A stretch of 41,214 nucleotides of DNA from Onstottus_A sp036505875 (GTDB lineage: Bacteria; Acidobacteriota; Blastocatellia; UBA7656), in NCBI GenBank assembly GCA_036505875.1, contig DASXSR010000119.1:1-41214 (forward strand), read 5' to 3'. The notes beneath the pieces were generated by a model, which ran no database searches, was not told the DNA's origin, and saw only the letters and a program-made list of their open reading frames with translations. Positions 16,401 to 24,363 of the stretch are shown one piece after another. Position numbers and translations under genes: made by a program. The stretch's first letter is position 1. Every line of letters starts with the position of its first letter.

Positions 16401-16524
16401 GCGGGAACATACCTTGCCGCAAGCAGGCATCCCTCACTTCGCTACGATAAATGGGTAAGTCAACCATAGTGCTGCTGATCATTACGTTAATTCGGCCGGC
16501 CGACTGAGAGAGTTTGTGAACCAT
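13462..16524 (-). CDS. DUF4062-STAND NTPase-TPR protein
   Basis: A 1020-residue multidomain protein. Residues 11-110 are a DUF4062 domain (V-M-I-S-S-T-M-V-D-L start, G-I-F-A-R-R-Y-G and S-I-T-E-M-E-Y motifs). A STAND/NB-ARC-like NTPase follows: Walker A GGMGKSA (227-233), Walker B LIVLDGLE (306-313), a sensor-like S-R-V-L-V-S-T-R, and a winged-helix L-H-P-I-V-R motif matching the MHD position near 570. The rest (about 600-1010) is helical TPR-like repeats. This is the architecture of bacterial NLR-like sensors: an N-terminal effector, a switch NTPase and a repeat sensor. Some STAND proteins act in phage defence or abortive infection; such a role here is inference. A GAGAGG site precedes the ATG. 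It stands alone in its transcription unit. Confidence 0.88.
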   Translation of the reverse strand: MVHKLSQSAGRINVMISSTMVDLPIYRSEVRDACLRQGMFPLMMEYLPAANADGMAESLRLVDEADIYLGIFARRYGYEPEGYSISITEMEYNRAVERGIPCLIFLMHPSHRLSTEIPEAADGAAKLEQLKGRLGTKHVVNFFESPADLRANVVNSLSQYHNSAPNSFHNIGAIPAPPEPYIAHPYTLLQTKDVVGRRGEFELLTDWVHKSSSEVYQARILNIVSIGGMGKSALTWKWFNDIAPRKMKPLAGRMWWSFYESDARFENFVLRSLAYVTGQANDEAQKPTLSEAQERLLRVLDRRPFLIVLDGLERMLIAYARLDPARIPDEVLDEQTSNSVGSQSFQPVGDAQLFAGNKLLRRAADPRAGAFLRELATVKASRVLVSTRLYPADLQAVTGEPVRGSFAYFLPGLSDDDAIALWRSLGNTGSPEAVLSLFNTFDKHPLLIQALAREVARNRHAPKDFDGWLRHHRDFNPFALDLVQVRSRVLDFALRDLDPNVSVVLQTIAAFRMPATYDTLTALLVGVDKLFAAESALDAALTELEDRGLLGWDRRANRYDLHPIVRGVAWNNVRDADRLNIYSRLERHFESLPSVREDEVESLEDLTPAIELYNTLIGQERYDDAWSLFDERILKPLWFRLSASREQASLLEALLQDKYELLTKRKALFRLANPEAQAGLLDTLASAYHLIGQPGMAESLYKDAASIEGQTGGKDSVVASKEGDAGNQINRTEMTEKHIRIKLSALCHLSAVRRLSGKFRGSIAAAREGLNFAREHGDSVWEATSLRYLGLVLAVLNDVNNSEKALMHALSIYRRLGDEQNQGTTYAFLAQRALWMGEFEAAEGLLKEAWRCAEKKKYKRDFIRVSRLKGAAALGLNDFSKANDQFHHALTVGREAIFVEEELPAIVGLAELRRRQKDLRSANELLSDAWQPAENGPFLLSLVDAYNVLAQIKVDEGDLDLSLEAATKAFRLAWCDGPPFIYHHGLETARKHLSALGAPLPFDLSETNPVSVPIDEGEID

Positions 16525-16668
16525 CGCGACCTCTCGTAATCGAAATAATACATTGACTGTGATTCAATTGTGTGAAGATAAGGTTGAACTATCCCGTCAT
16601 AGATTTGAAAAGTATCTGCCGCTGAAATAGCTCAACGCGCGGGCTAATTGAAAGTCACGCCCTCGCAC

Positions 16669-19125
16669 TTATTCGACGGGCTCTGAAAGCTTCTCCCATC
16701 TTTCCTTCAAGTCGTCGAGAATCTCCTTGAATCGCGGGTCGTCTCTCATTGTTTCCCAGTTCGGATTCCCCGCAACCCAAGGATAATTCTCATTCCCCAT
16801 CGAGATCGATAGCTCCAGCCACTCGATGGCTTCATCAGACTTGTGCGCGAGCGCGTACACACTTGCGAGCCGATAAGCCACGTCCTGGTCAGCGCGCGCG
16901 ATTTCGATCACTCGATCGTCGATCAAGCCCAAGGCTTTCTCGTCTTCGCCGCGCGCCAGATAGCAGTAAGCGAGAAAGAGTCTCTGCGAAAGCAGCTCGG
17001 GGTGCTTGGCCAGAATGTCTTCAAGCTCCATCGTCGCTTTTTCGATCTGGCCGCGATAGTAATCAACCACCGCCGTGTAGGTGAGCAGCAACGGGTGATG
17101 CGGCTCGAATGCCAATCCCATCGCGAGCTCTGCTTGCGCCTTGTCGTAGTCGCGTTGGTAGATGTAGATCCGCGCGCGATTCGATGTTGCGTAGACGACG
17201 TCGGTCGGCGATATCTTCAGCAGCCGGTCCCACGCCTGAAGCGCGCGCTCGTATTGGCCTGAGACGCGGTACACGTACGCGGCAACACCGTGAACCAAAG
17301 GCTCGTTGGGGGCGCGACGCAATAGCCGTCGAATCTGCTGTCGCGCTTCTTCAGCGCGCCCCTCAATTAAGTCGATGTTGATCATCCTCACCCGCGGCTC
17401 GACTAGATGCCGATCGATATCGAGCGCGCGATTGAAAGATTCTCGCGCTTTCGCGTAGTGCTCGAGCCCGCCCATGCCTTTCAGCACGTAGTTGACCTCG
17501 CACACGCCGAGCCCGCTGTGCGCGAGCGCAAAGTTCGGATCAAGCTCGACTGCTTCACTGAACATATCGCAAGCGGATCGCAGATCCGAAACATCCAGCG
17601 TTTGAGTGATGAACTTATAGAGCAGGGTTCGCGCCTTGAGATAGCATTCGTAAGCTTCGGCGCTTTCGGTCGGCGTCTTAACCAGGCGTTCTTGCTCCTT
17701 GACGCTGATTTTCACCCGCAGACCTTCTACGATCTGCCGCGAGATCGTGTCTTGAACCGTGATGATGTCCCTTGATTCGACATTGATTTTCTCGCTCCAC
17801 AGGATCTCGCCTGAACCCGTGTCGATCAACTGAGGGGTCAATCGAAAGCGGTCATCTGCTTTCAAGTATCCGCCTATCAGCACCGCGTCCACGGCAAGCT
17901 GCGCACCGACCGCGCGCGGATCGACGTCTTTGTTCTGATACTGAGCGACGTAAGACGAAGGACGCACGACCAGATCGTGAAGCTGCGCAAGCTCGGTGAT
18001 CACGCTGTCGGCGAGGCTGAATCCGTAGAAGTCATTCTCCGATGCGCCCGAAAGGTTCTTGAACGGGAGTATCGCGATAGCTTTTTTGTCCCGCGACTGC
18101 CACATCGAGGGCGTAGCATCGGGAGTCGCCGACGACCCGGTGGATTCTTCTCTCGCGGGAACGGTGGTGAAGGTCCGCGACGCCCAGGACGCAACTCGAC
18201 TCAGAAGACTGCTGGTCCTCTGCGGCTGTTTGGAGGCTCTCAATGAAGCTCCTTTGTCCGCGGGGACGATGCCCGTCTGCGCGTAATGACTTCGAACCAG
18301 CGCGCGCAAATCTTCGAGCAGCACCTCGGCCGATTGATATCGAGCTGCAGAGTTCTTCGCCAGCGCTTTCGAGATAATCTGCTGAAGACGCAGCGGCGAG
18401 CCTTCGCCAAGCGGCCCGGGCTCTTCGTGCATAACAGCGTGCATTACGTCTACTGAAGTTCGACCTTTGAAGGGTAGGCGGCCGGTTATCATCTCGTACA
18501 ACACAACGCCCAGCGAGAAGATGTCTGAGCGGGCGTCGGCCCGCTCACCTTTGGCCTGCTCGGGCGACATGTAACTCGCAGTGCCGAAAGGCGAGCCCAG
18601 CGCCGTAATCTCGGCTGTGTGTTGCGAATCTGAACTGCCGCCTGGCGGCTTGATCAGCTTTGCCAAACCGAAGTCGAGAATCTTCAGCTGGTTTCGCTCG
18701 TTCAGCATAATATTGGAGGACTTGATGTCGCGATGGATGACGTTTCGGCGATGCGCTTCAGCAACTGCGTCGACGATCTCGAGCGAAAACTCGAGCGCCT
18801 GGTCGAGAGGAAGCGGACGGCCGCCCACGAACCTCTTGAGCGTCTTGCCGTCGATGTATTGCATCACGAAGAAGAGCACGTCCTCCGCTTCGTTAACCTC
18901 GTAGACCGTGCAGATGTTAGGATGATCGATGGCTGACGCTGCGCGAGCTTCACGCAAAAACCTGGCGCGCGCCTTCTCGTCTCCCACCAAGTCGGCTGAA
19001 AGCGCCTTGATGGCGACCGTGCGGTGGAGCTTGGTGTCCTCGGCTTTGTAGACGACACCCATTCCGCCTTTTCCAATCTCCTTCAGAATGCGGTAGTGGA
19101 GTACGGTCTTACCAACCATCTGCAT
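16669..19125 (-). CDS. Ser/Thr protein kinase with TolB-like and TPR regions
   Basis: An N-terminal Hanks-type kinase (about residues 10-275) has GKGGMG, the catalytic Lys in V-A-I-K, HRDIKSSN and DFGLAK, so it should be active. After a Ser/Thr-rich linker comes a TolB/FlgO-like module (A-I-A-I-L-P-F-K-N-L-S-G near residue 350) and then TPR repeats to the C-terminus at about 820. Similar proteins usually have a membrane segment in the linker; I see none, so this one is probably cytoplasmic. I start at the ATG 19125. The frame also opens at a TTG at 19140, and a second ATG lies two codons on; none has a clear ribosome binding site. It faces away from the monooxygenase array, with 468 bases or more between them. 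Confidence 0.92.
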   Translation of the reverse strand: MQMVGKTVLHYRILKEIGKGGMGVVYKAEDTKLHRTVAIKALSADLVGDEKARARFLREARAASAIDHPNICTVYEVNEAEDVLFFVMQYIDGKTLKRFVGGRPLPLDQALEFSLEIVDAVAEAHRRNVIHRDIKSSNIMLNERNQLKILDFGLAKLIKPPGGSSDSQHTAEITALGSPFGTASYMSPEQAKGERADARSDIFSLGVVLYEMITGRLPFKGRTSVDVMHAVMHEEPGPLGEGSPLRLQQIISKALAKNSAARYQSAEVLLEDLRALVRSHYAQTGIVPADKGASLRASKQPQRTSSLLSRVASWASRTFTTVPAREESTGSSATPDATPSMWQSRDKKAIAILPFKNLSGASENDFYGFSLADSVITELAQLHDLVVRPSSYVAQYQNKDVDPRAVGAQLAVDAVLIGGYLKADDRFRLTPQLIDTGSGEILWSEKINVESRDIITVQDTISRQIVEGLRVKISVKEQERLVKTPTESAEAYECYLKARTLLYKFITQTLDVSDLRSACDMFSEAVELDPNFALAHSGLGVCEVNYVLKGMGGLEHYAKARESFNRALDIDRHLVEPRVRMINIDLIEGRAEEARQQIRRLLRRAPNEPLVHGVAAYVYRVSGQYERALQAWDRLLKISPTDVVYATSNRARIYIYQRDYDKAQAELAMGLAFEPHHPLLLTYTAVVDYYRGQIEKATMELEDILAKHPELLSQRLFLAYCYLARGEDEKALGLIDDRVIEIARADQDVAYRLASVYALAHKSDEAIEWLELSISMGNENYPWVAGNPNWETMRDDPRFKEILDDLKERWEKLSEPVE

Positions 19126-19140
19126 GAACCGGAGCGCCAA

Positions 19141-19520
19141 TCTTACGCTTGAGTCGATTATACACTCGCCAGGACGAGGGGCAATAGCGAGAAGGCACGG
19201 TCAAGTTTCAACAGCTCTGTAGTATTGCCTGCAACCCGGTTGGGGAAAGGTGTGAGATCCCCGTTGGACGAACTCGTGCGAATGAATGCCCATTGTTATG
19301 GCCGCCGAGCCAGTCACGCATATGAGTTGAAGAACAACGGCTTTATCTCAGCGCCATAACGCTCTTGAATCAAGTCCCCACCCTGTTGCTGATTATGACT
19401 GTATCGAAGCCAACAGAAGCGAGCAACCCCGACCACCTTCGACCCCCCAACTCTGTCAGCAACTTGAGTCCTGACTCAGGTTTTTACTCAAAAATCTGTA
19501 AGCTTATTCAGAAAAATTCC
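19141..19520. other. Divergent intergenic region between kinase and monooxygenase array
   Basis: No gene I can support. A Thr/Pro-rich plus-strand frame begins at 19365, but it runs through the promoter and the start of the next gene in another frame and has no ribosome binding site. The kinase promoter must lie here; I cannot identify it. Confidence 0.4.
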
Positions 19521-19549
19521 TTGACACCGAGGGCTGATTTCCATACGAT
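19521..19549 (+). promoter_or_regulatory. Sigma-70-type promoter of the monooxygenase array
   Basis: A perfect TTGACA (19521-19526), 17 bases of spacer and TACGAT (19544-19549). The start would be near 19556, about 53 bases before the first gene. The three genes downstream are closely spaced and may all depend on it. Confidence 0.68.
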
Positions 19550-19608
19550 AGAAACGCTCGAATTCCAAGGGGGTTGCTGTCGCTCGCGGACCCTAAAGGA
19601 GAAGGCTC

Positions 19609-21024
19609 GTGACCAAGAAACTCGCCCTCCCTGCTCTCGTCGCCGTTTGCCTAATCGCGCTGGCTCTGACCACTTCAAGCGCTAACTCCGGCAACAAGGA
19701 AGTAACCTTCTCGCGGGACGTCGCGCCGATCTTCTTCAACAAGTGCGCGGAGTGTCACCGTCCAGGTGAGGCAGCACCGATGTCGCTGCTGAGCTACAAA
19801 GACTCGCGCCCGTGGGCACGCTCGATCAAAGAGAAGGTCGTTACAAAACAGATGCCGCCTTGGCACGCCGATCCTCACTATCAAGAGTTCGCGAACGATC
19901 GGCGCTTGACTCAGTCTCAGATCGAAACGATCGCAGCGTGGGTCGATCAGGGCGCGAAAGAGGGCGACGCGAAAGATCTTCCGGCGCAGCCGAAGTTCGT
20001 TGAAGGTTGGGCAATAGGAAAGCCTGACATCGTTCTGACGATGCAAGAAGAGTTCACACTCGAAGCGACCGGGCCCGACGAGTATCAGTATTTCGAGATT
20101 CCGACCAACTTCAAGGAAGACGTCTACGTTCAGATGGCCGAAGCGCGGCCCGGCAATCGTAAGGTCGTTCACCACATCATCGCTTTCGTTCAGCCTCCCG
20201 CGAAAGACGACAAGGCCGGACACGCTAAGTTCACGAAAGAGGACATTGAGAAGTTTCGCGCAGAGCAGGAGAAGAGATCGATTTTCCGTCGCGACGGTTT
20301 CCTCATGAGAATGAAGCCGAGCATTCCCGTCTACGACGATGGCTGCTCATTGACCAACGGAGGCAATGGCGAGACGCTGAACTTCAAAGAGGAACAACGC
20401 AATCTGGACTTTCTGGCGGGGTTTGCTCCAGGAATGAACGCCGGAATAATGGAGCCCGGGACCGTAAAGAAGATCCCGGCCGGTTCAAAGATTCTTCTTC
20501 AGTTGCACTACTCAAAGGCGAGCGGCAAAGTTGAGAAGGACCGCTCGATGGTCGGATTGGTTTTGGCGAAGACGCCGCCCGATAAGCACGTTTACACACG
20601 TCCGATCGCGAACACTTACTTCGCGATTCCGCCTGGCGCTGATAATCACAAAGTTACCTCATGCTGGACTACCAAAGAAGACATTCACCTCCAGACCCTG
20701 ATGCCGCATATGCACTTGCGCGGCAAGGCCATGCATATCGAAGCGTATTATCCCGATAGCCGTTCGGAGGTTTTGCTCGATGTCCCGAACTACAGCTTCT
20801 CATGGCAGACTGTTTACTATTTGAAGAAGCCGATCGCTCTGCCAAAGGGGACTAGGATCGTGGTGACCGGTTACTTCGACAACTCGACGAAGAACAAATA
20901 CAACCCCGATCCTGCTCAGACGGTTCGATTCGGCGAGCCGACGTACGACGACATGATGATCGGCTGGATTAATTACACAGTCGATAAAGAGCATTTGAGA
21001 AGTGAGACGGCGTCCGACCGATAA
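19609..21024 (+). CDS. Exported cytochrome c-dicopper monooxygenase-like fusion, copy 1
   Basis: An exported protein with two redox parts. After a signal peptide (about 1-25), one haem c site CAECH is at residues 46-50, with Met candidates at 57 and 82. The C-terminal part resembles the peptidylglycine hydroxylating/dopamine beta-monooxygenase fold, with every copper ligand type in order: HH at 188-189, H300 in QLHYS, HMH at 367-369 in PHMHLRG, and Met at 449/450. In that family two coppers activate O2 to hydroxylate a C-H bond. Fusion to a cytochrome suggests electrons come from haem and not ascorbate (inference). The substrate is unknown. GTG start with an AAGGAGAAG site. First of three tandem paralogues. 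Confidence 0.85.
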   Translation: MTKKLALPALVAVCLIALALTTSSANSGNKEVTFSRDVAPIFFNKCAECHRPGEAAPMSLLSYKDSRPWARSIKEKVVTKQMPPWHADPHYQEFANDRRLTQSQIETIAAWVDQGAKEGDAKDLPAQPKFVEGWAIGKPDIVLTMQEEFTLEATGPDEYQYFEIPTNFKEDVYVQMAEARPGNRKVVHHIIAFVQPPAKDDKAGHAKFTKEDIEKFRAEQEKRSIFRRDGFLMRMKPSIPVYDDGCSLTNGGNGETLNFKEEQRNLDFLAGFAPGMNAGIMEPGTVKKIPAGSKILLQLHYSKASGKVEKDRSMVGLVLAKTPPDKHVYTRPIANTYFAIPPGADNHKVTSCWTTKEDIHLQTLMPHMHLRGKAMHIEAYYPDSRSEVLLDVPNYSFSWQTVYYLKKPIALPKGTRIVVTGYFDNSTKNKYNPDPAQTVRFGEPTYDDMMIGWINYTVDKEHLRSETASDR

Positions 21025-21087
21025 GTTTTAGCTTGTCGCTGAACCCGGCGCTAAAGTATTCGGAGCCGACAAGCTAAAGCTTATCGG
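21018..21087. repeat. Long inverted repeat between copies 1 and 2
   Basis: Two 21-base arms (21018-21038 and 21067-21087) are complementary apart from one position that would be a G-U pair in RNA, around a 28-base loop. The left arm contains the TAA stop of copy 1 and the right arm ends seven bases before the GGAGGAG ribosome binding site of copy 2. It may be a small mobile repeat, an mRNA stability or attenuation hairpin, or both. There is no T-run, so it is not a normal terminator. Confidence 0.8.
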
Positions 21088-21106
21088 ACATCCCGGAGGA
21101 GAAGAA

Positions 21107-22534
21107 ATGAAAAGGACTTTGTCGATTTTTTCGGTGTTGACCGCCGTCAGTTTAATCGTGCTCTCGACGGCGAGCGCGAACCGAGGGGCCAGCAAAGAAG
21201 TGACTTTCAACAAAGACGTTGCGCCGATCTTTTACAAGAACTGCGCCGAGTGTCACCGACAAGTCGACATCGCTCCGATGTCGCTGATGACTTACAAAGA
21301 AGCTCGCCCGTGGGCGCGATCGATCAAGGAAAAAGTCCTCACTCGCGAGATGCCGCCCTGGAGTCCGGATCCGAAATACGGCGAGTTCACTAACGATCAT
21401 CGGCTCGCGCAGAAGGACATCGACACGATCGTAGCATGGGTCGATCAAGGCGCGAAGGAAGGCGATGCGAAGGATCTTCCGCCCGTGCCTGAGTTTACTT
21501 CGACTGGCGGCTGGAGGTTGGGCAAGCCAGACGCTGTGTTCGACATCGGGCAGGAATTCACCGTCAACGCGGGAACTCCGGACACGATTCAGAACTTCAT
21601 CGTCCCAACAAACTTCAAAGAGGACAAGTGGGTTAGCGCGGCCGAGATTCTTCCCGGCAACCGCAAGGTCGTTCATCACGTGATCGCGTTCATCCAGACT
21701 CCCGAGATGATCGAGCAGTTCAAGAAGGGTGAGGGCCGCGCGCGAGCGTTGATGCAGAGCAATGTCTTCTATAAGGATGGCTCGCTGCTGAAGGTAAGGG
21801 CCGACGCGCCTGTGATTGATGACGGCTGCAGCGCGCCCAATGGCGGTTCGGCTTTCAAGCGTCCGGGCGCGAGCGAAGGCGGCGACGCGTTCGGATTGTT
21901 CCTTGCCGGTTATGCGCCGGGCAAAGGGATAGACGTTTTTCCGGCCGGCGCTGCGAAGAAAGTTCCGGCAGGTTCGATGATCGTCTTTCAGATGCATTAC
22001 TCGAGCTACAACGGAAAGTTTGATGGCATGCAAGGGGACCGAACGAGGCTCGGCCTGCACTTCGCCCCCAAGCCTCCGGAGCGAAGCTTGAAAACAGTCG
22101 GTATTCAGAATCACTACTTCAAACTTCCAGCCGGCGATGGCAACCACGAGGTGACTGCGTGCTTCACTTTCGATAAGGACATCCACCTGACCAGCTACAT
22201 GCCTCATATGCACCTTCGCGGCAAAGACATGAAGTATGATGTCATCTATCCTGACGGCCGCACGGATACGCTGCTGTGGGTGCCGAAGTTCAGCTTCAAC
22301 TGGCAGACGATGTATTACCTCAAGAAGCCGGTCGCGATTCCGAAGGGCACGAAGCTGATCGTCACAGCTCACTTTGACAATTCGAATAAGAATAAATACA
22401 ACCCCGATCCGGCGAAGGACATTCGCTGGGGTGACCCGACCTACGAAGAGATGATGATCGGATGGATGGAATACTATGTTGATTCGGACTCGAAGAGTGT
22501 CAGGCCGGACGCCGCGGCAACCGCGAGAAAATAG
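21107..22534 (+). CDS. Exported cytochrome c-dicopper monooxygenase-like fusion, copy 2
   Basis: Second paralogue, 475 residues. Signal peptide about 1-24 ending A-S-A. Haem site CAECH follows F-Y-K-N, and the same M-P-P-W motif lies about 35 residues later. The copper ligands recur: V-V-H-H-V-I-A-F, F-Q-M-H-Y-S, the PHMHLRG motif and E-E-M-M-I-G-W near the C-terminus. Differences from copy 1 are concentrated between the HH and QMHYS motifs (about residues 195-300), which in the PHM fold include substrate-contact loops, so the paralogues may act on different substrates. An ideal GGAGGAG site precedes the ATG. It is separated from copy 1 by the long inverted repeat and from copy 3 by 65 bases. 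Confidence 0.85.
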   Translation: MKRTLSIFSVLTAVSLIVLSTASANRGASKEVTFNKDVAPIFYKNCAECHRQVDIAPMSLMTYKEARPWARSIKEKVLTREMPPWSPDPKYGEFTNDHRLAQKDIDTIVAWVDQGAKEGDAKDLPPVPEFTSTGGWRLGKPDAVFDIGQEFTVNAGTPDTIQNFIVPTNFKEDKWVSAAEILPGNRKVVHHVIAFIQTPEMIEQFKKGEGRARALMQSNVFYKDGSLLKVRADAPVIDDGCSAPNGGSAFKRPGASEGGDAFGLFLAGYAPGKGIDVFPAGAAKKVPAGSMIVFQMHYSSYNGKFDGMQGDRTRLGLHFAPKPPERSLKTVGIQNHYFKLPAGDGNHEVTACFTFDKDIHLTSYMPHMHLRGKDMKYDVIYPDGRTDTLLWVPKFSFNWQTMYYLKKPVAIPKGTKLIVTAHFDNSNKNKYNPDPAKDIRWGDPTYEEMMIGWMEYYVDSDSKSVRPDAAATARK

Positions 22535-22599
22535 TATCGGCTCTGCGAGTTTCGTCGTATGGCAACTGTAAATCGACGAAATAAGAACCTGGAGGACCA

Positions 22600-24039
22600 A
22601 TGAAGCGAGCTGTTTTGACTGTTGCGTTAGGGTGCCTGGCAGCGCTTTTGTTTGCTTTGTCGCCCGCGAGCAGCGCGAGCGCAGGCAAAGAAGTTACTTT
22701 CTCAAGAGACATCGCGCCGATCTTCTACAAGAACTGCGCCGAGTGCCATCGGCCAAACGGCATCGCGCCGATGTCGCTTCTGAGTTACAAGGAAGCGCGG
22801 CCGTGGGCGAAGTCGATCAGAGAACAAGTAGTCGCGCGCCAAATGCCGCCGTGGAGTCCTGATCCGGCGTTTGGTGAGTTCACAAACGATTCGCGGCTCG
22901 CGCAAAAGGACGTCGAAACAATCGCCGCGTGGGTTGACCAGGGAGCGAAAGAAGGCAATCAAAAAGACCTTCCTGCCAAGCCGCAATTCCTCGAAGGCGG
23001 TTGGGCGATCGGCAAGCCGGACGTCATTCTGGCGATGCAAGAGGAGCACACCATCAATCCGGATGATCCGGATAACTACATCAACTTCTTTGTGCCGACA
23101 AACTTCAAAGAAGACGTGTGGGTGCAGGCTGCCGAGATTCAGCCCGGCAACCAGAGAGTTGTGCATCACGTGATTGCTTTCATTCAGACTCCGCAGATGA
23201 TGGCTAAGCGCGCTGAAGCGGCGAAGGCCTCCGGTCAGAAGCTTGGCGTTCGCACGGCAAACAGTCCGCTGTTCTATCTCGACGGCTCGTTGCGGCGAGT
23301 GAGAATGGACGCGCCAGTTGTTGACAACTCTTGCGAGCAAGGCGCACAAGCGGGAGGCAGACGCGTCGGCGGAGGCGGCGGAAACGCAGAGAATGAAGGC
23401 TCGCTGCTCGCCGGTTACGCGCCGGGTATGGGAAACACTGTCTACCCGCCGGGAGTCGCGAAGAAGGTTCCTGCCGGGTCAACCCTGATGTTTCAGATGC
23501 ACTATTCTTCGTTCCGTGGCGCGCTCGCAGGGCCGGTGAAGGACCGCACTCGAATCGGGTTGATCTTCGCCAAGCAGCCGCCCGACAAAATGGTCATCAC
23601 CAGCGCGGCGGCCAACATCCAGTTCAAGATTCCCGCCGGCGCGGACAATCACGAGGTGGTGGCTTGTCAGGTGGTGCCGGTCGATGTTCAAGTAGTCAAC
23701 TACATGCCTCACATGCATCTTCGCGGAAAGGACATGAAGTACGATGTGGTCTATCCCGACGGCCGCCGCGAAACTCTGCTGTGGGTGCCGAAGTTTAGTT
23801 TCAACTGGCAGGCTGTCTACTGGTTGAAGAAACAGCTGTCGATTCCAAAAGGATCAAAGCTCATCGTCACCGCGCACTTCGACAATTCGGCTAAGAACAA
23901 GTACAACCCCGATCCGAAGAAAGACGTTCGCTGGGGTGATCCAACTTACGACGAGATGATGATCGGATGGCTCGATGTAATGGTGGATAATCCGACGAGG
24001 GCTCCGAAGCCCGACGCCGCTCGGGCAAGCGGTCAATAG
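22600..24039 (+). CDS. Exported cytochrome c-dicopper monooxygenase-like fusion, copy 3
   Basis: Third paralogue, 479 residues, closest to copy 2 by eye. Signal peptide about 1-27 (S-S-A-S-A end). Haem site CAECH, M-P-P-W-S-P-D motif, then V-V-H-H-V-I-A-F, F-Q-M-H-Y-S-S, PHMHLRGKDMKYDV and D-E-M-M-I-G-W. A Gly-rich loop (G-G-R-R-V-G-G-G-G-G-N) near residue 255 is unique to this copy. A GGAGG site stands before the ATG. The stop is followed by 324 bases before mfd. The minus strand of all three copies carries long open frames that are only codon-bias shadows. Confidence 0.85.
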   Translation: MKRAVLTVALGCLAALLFALSPASSASAGKEVTFSRDIAPIFYKNCAECHRPNGIAPMSLLSYKEARPWAKSIREQVVARQMPPWSPDPAFGEFTNDSRLAQKDVETIAAWVDQGAKEGNQKDLPAKPQFLEGGWAIGKPDVILAMQEEHTINPDDPDNYINFFVPTNFKEDVWVQAAEIQPGNQRVVHHVIAFIQTPQMMAKRAEAAKASGQKLGVRTANSPLFYLDGSLRRVRMDAPVVDNSCEQGAQAGGRRVGGGGGNAENEGSLLAGYAPGMGNTVYPPGVAKKVPAGSTLMFQMHYSSFRGALAGPVKDRTRIGLIFAKQPPDKMVITSAAANIQFKIPAGADNHEVVACQVVPVDVQVVNYMPHMHLRGKDMKYDVVYPDGRRETLLWVPKFSFNWQAVYWLKKQLSIPKGSKLIVTAHFDNSAKNKYNPDPKKDVRWGDPTYDEMMIGWLDVMVDNPTRAPKPDAARASGQ

Positions 24040-24237
24040 AATTGCGGCGTTCCCTCTCCAAACTTTTGTCCGGTGTCGCGGCCCTTGAGCTGAGACGCCG
24101 GACAATGGAGCTAATGAGTCCTCCATCTTCCTTCTCCAACCGCTTCAGAATCGGACAACAGCAGTCCCAGCAACTTCCTGTAGAACAATTACGGGTCGGG
24201 AAGAGCGAATGTGTCCCGCTGTCGTTTTGATATTTAA

Positions 24238-24256
24238 GGCGGGGACAAGTCCCGCT
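24238..24256. repeat. Small GC-rich palindrome
   Basis: GCGGGGACAAGTCCCGC forms a compact hairpin (GGGAC/GTCCC core) in the spacer after the monooxygenase array. It could be a REP-type element or a weak transcription stop; there is no T-run. The remainder of 24040-24330 holds nothing I recognise. Confidence 0.5.
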
Positions 24257-24330
24257 TCCTAACCTGAAATTGTCATAACGCCGTCGCATACTTGAAATCG
24301 AGGCAGGTGAAAGGCCCGCACGGCGGATCG

Positions 24331-24339
24331 TGTTAGAAT
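24331..24339 (+). promoter_or_regulatory. Possible extended -10 promoter of mfd
   Basis: TGTTAGAAT reads as an extended -10 (TG, one base, TAGAAT). No -35 is visible, which such promoters tolerate. The start would be near 24346, 18 bases before the mfd start codon. Confidence 0.4.
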
Positions 24340-24363
24340 TCTTTTTCAATAACTGGAAAAGAA

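Noticed and set aside
18709..18720. A seventh AATATT operator-like site inside the kinase gene
   Set aside because: Only the central AATATTGGA matches, the other half-site is absent, and it lies in conserved kinase codons.
21152..22600. Minus-strand open frame of 482 codons opposite monooxygenase copy 2
   Set aside because: A shadow caused by codon bias on the other strand; the plus-strand product has a signal peptide, haem site and copper ligands.
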